Shown here: one piece after another, positions 57,539 through 64,000 of the stretch
Layout of the letters: each line of letters starts with the position of its first letter
Numbering within the stretch: position 1 is the stretch's first letter
Assembly: GCA_016717285.1 (NCBI GenBank)
Contig: JADKFU010000001.1
Coordinates: forward strand, 248,001-312,000
DNA: 64,000 nt
From: Chitinophagaceae bacterium
GTDB lineage: Bacteria > Bacteroidota > Bacteroidia > Chitinophagales > UBA10324
Reading direction: 5' to 3'
Made by a program: the position numbers and the translations under genes
Notes under the pieces: generated by a model
The model's database searches: none
What the model was told of the DNA's origin: nothing
Seen by the model: only the letters and a program-made list of their open reading frames with translations

Positions 57539-57958
57539 ATGAAAACCATTTCTTTTTTTAAATCCGGTTCTTTGATGAAAATATCGCTGATTTTTTTGTT
57601 GCTTTTAGGGCAATGTGTTATGGCACAAGTTGCGATTCAGCCATTGAACAGTGCTAAATTTTATGTTTCCTTATATGTTGGAAAGGAACATGATTCGAAT
57701 CAAACACTTTCTTTTAACGAAGGGAAAATGACTTTTTCTGAAGCAGAAAAGTATGGGTTTGTCGCAGATGAATATAAATGGAAACAGAAAAACGATTCAA
57801 CACTTACATTTCTGTGCGTTGTTAAAAGTCCAAAAAACGGTGTGATGACCTGGGAAGGCAAAGTGATTCATGACAAAATGGAAGGCACTTGCATATGGAC
57901 AAGAAAAGTTGAGAATCCTGTGAATTATACTTTCAAAGGAAGCAGATTAAAAGAATAA
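57539..57958 (+). CDS. Secreted protein of unknown function
   Basis: ATG at 57539 (MKTISFFKSGSLMKISLIF) is chosen; an in-frame ATG at 57575 gives a tighter signal peptide (MKISLIFLLLLGQCVMAQ) and may be the true start. The mature part of about 105 residues has WKQKNDSTLTFLCVV and GKVIHDKMEGTCIWTRK, a small beta-rich fold seen in Bacteroidota secreted hypotheticals. It is probably periplasmic. It starts 21 bases after the PKD gene stop and could be co-transcribed. Confidence 0.72.
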   Translation: MKTISFFKSGSLMKISLIFLLLLGQCVMAQVAIQPLNSAKFYVSLYVGKEHDSNQTLSFNEGKMTFSEAEKYGFVADEYKWKQKNDSTLTFLCVVKSPKNGVMTWEGKVIHDKMEGTCIWTRKVENPVNYTFKGSRLKE

Positions 57959-58086
57959 ATTGCTTAATGATTTTGCTGGTAAGTTATAGTATTTTAAAAG
58001 GCCCCGGAATAGTTTTAATGAAGTTGTAATGGTGTTTTTAAGAAGAGCAGGCGGAAGTTAAATCATAACAAAAATTGGATTTACGT

Positions 58087-58104
58087 ATCACCCGATTGTG
58101 GTAT
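58087..58104 (+). promoter_or_regulatory. Upstream block shared by the PPC-repeat paralogues (copy 1)
   Basis: ATCACCCGATTGTGGTAT ends 140 bases before the first PPC gene and recurs with one change at 61113-61130, 135 bases before the second. The shared distance suggests a control element or a remnant of the duplication. Confidence 0.5.
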
Positions 58105-58243
58105 TGGTAATTTTTAGCGCTAATAATAATTTTAAAATTCGTTTGTTTATGCATAATTCAATCACCTGCCTGAAATGGATTGGATGCATATTCATTCATT
58201 AAAGTACATTTTACTCATGCAAATTCACTTAAAATCAAACACT

Positions 58244-60961
58244 ATGAAGCGGACATTACTTACACTACTAGCATTCCTGATGCTCTCAGCGCAATGGCTT
58301 TATGCTTTGGAATCTGAACCCAATGATGTCAGGAATGATGCTGACAAACTCAACCTGAATGCGAGCAATACAGGCGCCATGGATATTTCAGGCGATGTGG
58401 ACTGGTGGAAGGTTACAACCACATCTGACGGTAAGTTAGATATTACCCTTACCTCAGGGAACGGACTTTATTGCAATTTCAGGTTATACGATAATGATGG
58501 CATTTCATTGTTGGTTGAAAATCACACCAACGGAACACTGACTATTTCTAAGGACGGACTTTCTCCGGGTACATACTATATTCATATCAGCGCATATTTT
58601 GCAGGTCAACTTCCAACTTATACTGTTTCCAACTTTCTTAATGTAGCACCGCTTGCCAATGAACCTGAACCCAATGATACGTACAACCTTGCAAATGTGC
58701 TTGCACCAACCGGCAGCGTGACAGGTCATATTGGATATGATTATAACGGTTTAACTGATGACTCTGATTGGTGGAGTGTAACCACCACCGGCAATGGATC
58801 ACTGACCCTTCAGTTTGCTTCAAATAACGGTCAATATGTTTATTGGACGCTTTACGATAATAACGGCACTTTGGTATTGAATACCAATCATACAAATGGA
58901 ACCGCAAGTTATGTTGAGGATGGTCTTGCTGCGGGCACGTACTACGTACAGATTTATCCATATTACGCCGGTGGTTTTACACCCTATACACTTACTTCAA
59001 CATTTACTGCTCCGCCTGTATCCAATGATGTTGAACCCAATAATACCAAGTCGCAGGCTAAAAATCTTCCTTTAAACAATGTCAAAACCGGTCAGATTGG
59101 TTATTACTATAATGGAGTTAGTGATACTGAAGATTGGTTTAAAGTTACCACCACAGGTGATGGGGCTCTTAAACTAACTATCATCTCTCAAAATGGTCAG
59201 TATGTTTATTATCAGCTTTTCGATAACGATGGAATCACCTCACTGAATGTTAACCATACTAATTCCACCCAATCCATTACCACCGATGGACTTGCAGCAG
59301 GCACTTACTATGTAAAAATCTATCCTTATTACGCTGGTGGATTTATTCCGTATACACTTTCCGACACCCTGATTCCTGCACCTGTTGCCAATGATCCTGA
59401 ACCTAATGATGGAAAATCACAGGCAACAGAGTTTGCGGTAGGCAGTACTATTACCGGACATTCGGGATATTATTATGATTTGAAACGCGACGATGCTGAC
59501 TATTTTAAAATTGTAACTACGCTGGATGGTCAGATCAACCTTACGATTACTTCTCAAAATGGCCAATATGTTTATTACGAATTACTTGATGAAGATGCTA
59601 CTACCTCATTAAAGGTGAACCATACCAATTCAACCCAAAGTCATAGTACAGATGGATTGGCTGCAGGAACCTATTACGTGAAGGTGTATCCATATTATTC
59701 AACTGGTTTTATTCCTTATACACTCACAAATTCACTCACAACGTACACGAATGTTAATGATGGCATCAACAATGAGATTGCAAAAAAAGCAGCAACGCTT
59801 CCTGCTAATTTCGGTAATACAGGTCATGTTGGTTTCCGTTCAAATGGCGGGGCGGTTGATCTTAAAGACTGGTGGAAAATCAACTATACAGGCAGTGGTG
59901 ATCTTACAGTATCGCTAACATGGGAACCTATGTACTGCTGCGGAAGTCCATATGTCTATTTAAAAGTTTATTCAGATACTGCACTCGCACCTATTTTTAA
60001 TACCTACAACAACACAGGAAGTTTAACAGCGAATTTTACAGGTCTTGCCAAGCAGTACTATTATGTGCAGGTAGTAATGTATTATGCAACCAACTATACA
60101 GCTTATAATCTGGTACCGACATTCTCACAGAAGGAAAAAGCAAGTATAACCCTTCAATCATCTGTTATTGGTACTGATTGTTCCAATAGTTCTTTAGAAT
60201 ACAAATGCGGTAAGAGCAGCAAACCATATACAGTGCAACTGTATCGTTTTGGTGAGAAGTATGGTGATCCTATTAAAGTAAATAAGACGACTCCGTTTAC
60301 CATCAGCTCACTTCCTCCCGGCAAATATTATACGACGGTATATGGCGATGGAGCAACCGGTCAGGGCAAAGGAACGAGTGAAACTACTGTGCTTGTACAG
60401 GTGCCGACGAACCTTTCCACCACCAGTATAAAGTCGACGAAAGCAACATTGAATTGGGATACACTTACTTGCATTGACTATGATAGTATTTATTATCGGG
60501 TGCAAAACACTTCAATCTGGAGCAAAATAAAAACAGGAACAAACAATTCAGGATACAAATTAGAAGGACTGACAGCTGCAACCACTTACGAATGGAAAGT
60601 GGCCCATGTTGTCGATGTACTGGGCAATAAAGCAACAAGCAGTTATTCCGGTTTAGTAACTTTTACAACAGCTCCGGCCAAGTTGGTTGGCGAAGTATTA
60701 AATGAATTTACCGGAACGCTTAGTCTTTATCCGAATCCGGCATCAGCAACTACCACGCTTCAATTTAAAAATGATACAGGTGGAGAAGCCTTGATGAGTG
60801 TCTTTGATGCATTGGGCAGAAACATTCAGTCCGAATTACTGCAATCCGAACAAGGTGAATTCAGCTATGAATTGAATCTGGCCACGTTCAGTCCGGGTAT
60901 TTATTTTGTAAGGGTCGTAATGAATGGAACAGAACAAACCATAAAATTGGTGAAGCAATAA
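58244..60961 (+). CDS. PPC-repeat secreted protein with Fn3 and T9SS domain (copy 1)
   Basis: ATG at 58244 (MKRTLLTLLAFLMLSAQWLY) parallels the paralogue start; an upstream in-frame ATG at 58175 adds 23 unlikely residues. The 905-residue protein has four PPC-type beta domains of about 115 residues, each opening with EPND/EPNN and holding DWWKVTT, YDNDG and GLAAGTYYVKIYPYY. A fifth, divergent one (KKAATLPANFGNTGHVGF) follows. A fibronectin-type-III-like region (STKATLNWDTL, TTYEWKVAHV) precedes a T9SS type A domain (LSLYPNPASATTTLQF). No protease domain is present. Confidence 0.87.
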   Translation: MKRTLLTLLAFLMLSAQWLYALESEPNDVRNDADKLNLNASNTGAMDISGDVDWWKVTTTSDGKLDITLTSGNGLYCNFRLYDNDGISLLVENHTNGTLTISKDGLSPGTYYIHISAYFAGQLPTYTVSNFLNVAPLANEPEPNDTYNLANVLAPTGSVTGHIGYDYNGLTDDSDWWSVTTTGNGSLTLQFASNNGQYVYWTLYDNNGTLVLNTNHTNGTASYVEDGLAAGTYYVQIYPYYAGGFTPYTLTSTFTAPPVSNDVEPNNTKSQAKNLPLNNVKTGQIGYYYNGVSDTEDWFKVTTTGDGALKLTIISQNGQYVYYQLFDNDGITSLNVNHTNSTQSITTDGLAAGTYYVKIYPYYAGGFIPYTLSDTLIPAPVANDPEPNDGKSQATEFAVGSTITGHSGYYYDLKRDDADYFKIVTTLDGQINLTITSQNGQYVYYELLDEDATTSLKVNHTNSTQSHSTDGLAAGTYYVKVYPYYSTGFIPYTLTNSLTTYTNVNDGINNEIAKKAATLPANFGNTGHVGFRSNGGAVDLKDWWKINYTGSGDLTVSLTWEPMYCCGSPYVYLKVYSDTALAPIFNTYNNTGSLTANFTGLAKQYYYVQVVMYYATNYTAYNLVPTFSQKEKASITLQSSVIGTDCSNSSLEYKCGKSSKPYTVQLYRFGEKYGDPIKVNKTTPFTISSLPPGKYYTTVYGDGATGQGKGTSETTVLVQVPTNLSTTSIKSTKATLNWDTLTCIDYDSIYYRVQNTSIWSKIKTGTNNSGYKLEGLTAATTYEWKVAHVVDVLGNKATSSYSGLVTFTTAPAKLVGEVLNEFTGTLSLYPNPASATTTLQFKNDTGGEALMSVFDALGRNIQSELLQSEQGEFSYELNLATFSPGIYFVRVVMNGTEQTIKLVKQ

Positions 60962-60979
60962 TCACTTTGAAGTTGCATG

Positions 60980-61019
60980 AAAAGAGCTGCTTTGGTAACG
61001 GAGGAGCTCTTTTTATTTT
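60980..61019 (+). terminator. Terminator of PPC-repeat gene 1
   Basis: AAAGAGCT (60981-60988) pairs with AGCTCTTT (61005-61012) and is followed by a T-rich run, 20 bases after the stop. Confidence 0.72.
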
Positions 61020-61112
61020 AGTCATGATGATCACTGGAAGCAATCAGGAATGGTTTTTTCCAAAAATAAGAATGAAGAGGTCAGATGTTATGAAAACAGG
61101 AATTGTATGCAC

Positions 61113-61130
61113 ATCACCTGATTGTGGTAT
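61113..61130 (+). promoter_or_regulatory. Upstream block shared by the PPC-repeat paralogues (copy 2)
   Basis: ATCACCTGATTGTGGTAT matches the block at 58087-58104 in 17 of 18 bases. The bases directly before both start codons are also alike (TTCAC, then TTAAAATC, then CACTATGAA or CACAATGAA). Confidence 0.5.
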
Positions 61131-61264
61131 ATACTTCAATGCTGAATTTTCCTAATTTTATTCTTGATTTAAATAAAGTTTCCAAGATCAATTCAAATTT
61201 TGTACACGATCCTTTTGAATTAAATTAATTCATATCTCCAATTTCACAATTAAAATCCCACACA

Positions 61265-64000
61265 ATGAAAAGGTCACTACTTGCTTTGCTCACATTATTA
61301 ATTTTTACTTCAGGTTGGCTCCATGCTGCTGAAACAGAATCCAATGATACAAGGAATACAGCGAATAAATTATTGCTAAACAATAGCAATACAGGAGCCA
61401 TTGGAACCGCTACAGATGTTGACTGGTGGAAAGTTTCCACGACATCGGACGGCAAGTTGGATATTACGCTTATTGTTAGCAATGGTCTTTATTGCTACTA
61501 TCAATTGTATGATTTCGATGGCACAACTTTGTTGAAGAGTTCATATACTAATGGAACGGCTACTTTTTCACAGGATGGCCTTGCACCCGGAACGTATTAC
61601 ATTTACATTTATGCCTTCACGGCTGGACAATTACCGGCTTATACCATATCAAACTTCCTCAATGTTGCATCTCTTGCCAATGAACCCGAACCAAATGCGC
61701 TTTACACGCAAGCCAATGTGCTCGCACCTACCGGCAGCTCAACGGGCCATATAGGGTATTACTATAATGGTGTATATGATGTTTCAGATTGGTGGAGCAT
61801 AACAACCACCGGAAACGGAAAGATCAATCTGCAGCTCAGTGTTGTTAATGGCCAATACATTTATTTTGTACTGTATGATCACGATGGCACTACGGTACTG
61901 AAATCTAGCTATACGAATGGTATAGTGAGTTATGATCAGGACGGACTCTCAGCAGGGACTTATTATGTAAATGTTTATCCCTTTTCAGCCGGTGGTTTTG
62001 CGCCATATACATTAACATCAACCTTCACAGCACCTGTTGCAGGCAACGACATTGAACCTAATGGCTTATTCACACAAGCCAACACGCTACCATTAAATGG
62101 AAGCGCTACCGGTCAGGTTGGTTACTATTATAATCTGGTTCGGGACACTACAGATTGGTTTAAGATAACTACCACGGGAAATGGTGCGCTTAATTTAAAT
62201 TTAGCAGTAGAAAACGCACAATACATTTACTACCAATTGTATGATGGCGACGGTTCCACTATACTTGATGGAAGTCACTACACTAATGGTACCGCTAACT
62301 ACACTAAGGATGGTCTGGCAGCTGGCACCTATTATGTAAAAATATTTGCATTTACCTCTTCTGGTTTTGCACCTTATACACTCACCAGCACGTTTACCGC
62401 GCCACCTGTAGCCAACGATGCTGAGCCCAATAATAGCAAGTCACAAGCAAAAAATCTTCCTTTAAACAATGTCAAAACAGGCCAGGTTGGCTATTATTAT
62501 AATGGTGTAACAGATGTAGAGGATTGGTTTAAGGTTACAACCACAGGTGATGGTGCGCTGAAACTCACGATAATATCTCAAAATGGTCAATATGTTTACT
62601 ATCAGCTATTTGATAATGATGGTGTCACGTCTCTTCAAAACGCTTATACAAACGGTAATCAATCTTACATTAAAGACGGTCTTGCAGCAGGTACTTATTA
62701 TGTAAAAATCTATCCTTTTTATACTGGTGGATTTATAGCTTATACAATTTCTGATACCTTGATTGCTGCCCCTGTTGCCAATGATGCGGAACCTAACAAT
62801 GGAAAATCTGAGGCATTGGATTTTGCAGTTGGAAGCACGGTCACAGGACATACAAACTACTATTACGACCTGGTAACAGATGTGGAAGATTGGTACAAGA
62901 TCGTAACACCGAAAGACGGACAAATCAACCTTACCATTACTTCAGAAAATAGTCAGTATGTTTATCTGCAACTGTATGACAATGATGGAACTACTTTATT
63001 GAAATCAAATTATACCAATGGAACTTTAACTCACAATACAGATGGTTTGGCGGCTGGAACTTATTATGTAAAGGTGTTTGCCTATTATTCAAACGGTTTC
63101 ATTCCTTACACTTTATCAAACTCTCTTACAGAATATGCCAATGCCAATGATGGAATAAATAATGAAATAGCAAAAAAGGCGGCCACGCTGCCGGCTAATT
63201 TTGGGAATACCGGTCATGTCGGATTCCGTTCAAATGGTGGTGCAATTGACTTGAAAGACTGGTGGAAAATCAACTATACCGGAAGCGGTGATCTTACAGT
63301 ATCGCTCACATGGGAACCCATGTTTTGCTGCGGAAATCCATTGGTCTATCTAATAGTTTATTCAGACACGGCGCTTGCACCCATTTTTAATACATACAGC
63401 AGCGCAGGTAGTTTAACTGCAAATTTTACCGGACTGCCAAAGCAGTATTATTATGTGCAGGTAATAATGTATTATACAACCAACTATACAGCTTATAACC
63501 TTGTACCGACATTTTCACAGAAAGAAAAAGCAACTATTACGCTTCAATCATCAGTTGCTGGTGCTGACTGTTCAAATGGTTCATTAGAATATAAATGCGC
63601 GAAGAGCAGCAAGCCCTACACGGTGCAACTGTATCGTTTTGGTGAGAAGTATGGTGATCCTATTAAAGTAAATAAGACGACTCCATTTACCATCAGCTCA
63701 CTTCCTCCCGGTAAATATTATACTACTGTGTATGGTGATGGAGCTACCGGTCAGGGTAAAGGAACGAGTGAAACAACCACAATCGTTCCGGTGCCTATCA
63801 ACAAGTCCACTACCAATATCAAATCAACGAAAGCAACCCTGAATTGGGATACACTTGTTTGCATTGACTATGACAGTATTTATTACCGAGTGCAGGGTAA
63901 TCCCACCTGGAACAAAATAAAAACCGGAACAAACAATTCAGGTTACAAATTGGAAGGATTGACACCAGCTACCACTTACGAATGGAAAGTGGCCCACGTA
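61265..64000 (+). CDS. PPC-repeat secreted protein (copy 2), truncated by window edge
   Basis: The frame is open from ATG at 61265 (MKRSLLALLTLLIFTSGWLH) through the right edge, with 912 codons visible. It has a signal peptide and five PPC-type domains, then the divergent KKAATLPANFGNTGHVGF domain. The same C-terminal region as copy 1 follows (KSSKPYTVQLYRFGEKYGDP, STKATLNWDTL) up to the cut. It differs from copy 1 by one extra PPC unit. Nucleotide differences between copies are largely at third codon positions, so the duplication is not very recent. A T9SS domain is expected beyond the edge. Confidence 0.86.
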   Translation, partial: MKRSLLALLTLLIFTSGWLHAAETESNDTRNTANKLLLNNSNTGAIGTATDVDWWKVSTTSDGKLDITLIVSNGLYCYYQLYDFDGTTLLKSSYTNGTATFSQDGLAPGTYYIYIYAFTAGQLPAYTISNFLNVASLANEPEPNALYTQANVLAPTGSSTGHIGYYYNGVYDVSDWWSITTTGNGKINLQLSVVNGQYIYFVLYDHDGTTVLKSSYTNGIVSYDQDGLSAGTYYVNVYPFSAGGFAPYTLTSTFTAPVAGNDIEPNGLFTQANTLPLNGSATGQVGYYYNLVRDTTDWFKITTTGNGALNLNLAVENAQYIYYQLYDGDGSTILDGSHYTNGTANYTKDGLAAGTYYVKIFAFTSSGFAPYTLTSTFTAPPVANDAEPNNSKSQAKNLPLNNVKTGQVGYYYNGVTDVEDWFKVTTTGDGALKLTIISQNGQYVYYQLFDNDGVTSLQNAYTNGNQSYIKDGLAAGTYYVKIYPFYTGGFIAYTISDTLIAAPVANDAEPNNGKSEALDFAVGSTVTGHTNYYYDLVTDVEDWYKIVTPKDGQINLTITSENSQYVYLQLYDNDGTTLLKSNYTNGTLTHNTDGLAAGTYYVKVFAYYSNGFIPYTLSNSLTEYANANDGINNEIAKKAATLPANFGNTGHVGFRSNGGAIDLKDWWKINYTGSGDLTVSLTWEPMFCCGNPLVYLIVYSDTALAPIFNTYSSAGSLTANFTGLPKQYYYVQVIMYYTTNYTAYNLVPTFSQKEKATITLQSSVAGADCSNGSLEYKCAKSSKPYTVQLYRFGEKYGDPIKVNKTTPFTISSLPPGKYYTTVYGDGATGQGKGTSETTTIVPVPINKSTTNIKSTKATLNWDTLVCIDYDSIYYRVQGNPTWNKIKTGTNNSGYKLEGLTPATTYEWKVAHV

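Noticed and set aside
58175..58243. Upstream start for the first PPC-repeat gene
   Set aside because: It would place 23 residues before a good signal peptide; the paralogue starts at the matching later ATG.
60967..61155. 62-residue ORF between the two PPC-repeat genes
   Set aside because: It runs through the terminator hairpin of the first gene and the shared upstream block of the second, and its composition is not protein-like.

Overview
The window comes from the chromosome of a Bacteroidota bacterium. Three things point there. Promoters follow the TTG / TAnnTTTG pattern of the Bacteroidota primary sigma factor. Many secreted proteins end in type IX secretion (T9SS) sorting domains. The ribosomal genes have Bacteroidota-style tails and a zinc-free bL36. 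The order looks like Chitinophagales or Saprospirales, but that is inference; 16S rRNA is not in the window.

Layout. 1-1540: the 3'-truncated end of an endonuclease/exonuclease/phosphatase gene (minus strand), a tRNA-Ile(GAU)/tRNA-Ala(UGC) pair without rRNA, and a duplicated 3' fragment of the tRNA-Ala. 1649-7647: two T9SS cargo proteins, a sugar-nucleotide reductase-like protein, a methyltransferase and an aminopeptidase P. 7827-10966: the str operon (rpsL-rpsG-fusA, no tuf). 11375-27353: a complete S10-spc-alpha cluster of 30 genes from rpsJ to rplQ, with secY and map inside, closed by a strong terminator. 27381-40777: a mixed accessory region with a dicarboxylate symporter, two GIN-domain (DUF2807) proteins, a T9SS metalloprotease, a TMEM175-like channel, paaN, an NYN-LOTUS protein, an outer membrane barrel, an MBL hydrolase and a helix-hairpin-helix protein. 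40789-41669: an intergenic array of about 127-bp repeats. 41886-49816: acyl-CoA dehydrogenase, initiator tRNA, era-der, a small lipoprotein, GNAT, an S41 C-terminal protease and murQ. 49921-64000: envelope and secretion genes, with a 1000-codon ELW-DGT repeat protein, a WbpM/CapD-type dehydratase, a PKD/T9SS type B protein, and a tandem pair of large PPC-repeat proteins. The second of these runs off the right edge.

A strong technical signal runs through the window. At least seven genes (rplC, a helix-hairpin-helix gene, an acyl-CoA dehydrogenase, era, der, an S41 protease and the ELW-DGT gene) are broken by one-base indels, nearly all in short homopolymers. Correcting a single base in each case restores a family-typical protein. 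Several are essential genes, so sequencing or assembly error is much more likely than true pseudogenes or programmed frameshifting.

No CRISPR array, prophage, transposase or defence island was seen. The most interesting biology is the 127-bp intergenic array with internal inverted repeats, the duplicated PPC-repeat surface proteins that share an upstream block, the tRNA-Ala 3' fragment that looks like an integration scar, and an unannotated 32-residue membrane peptide gene between the str and S10 operons.
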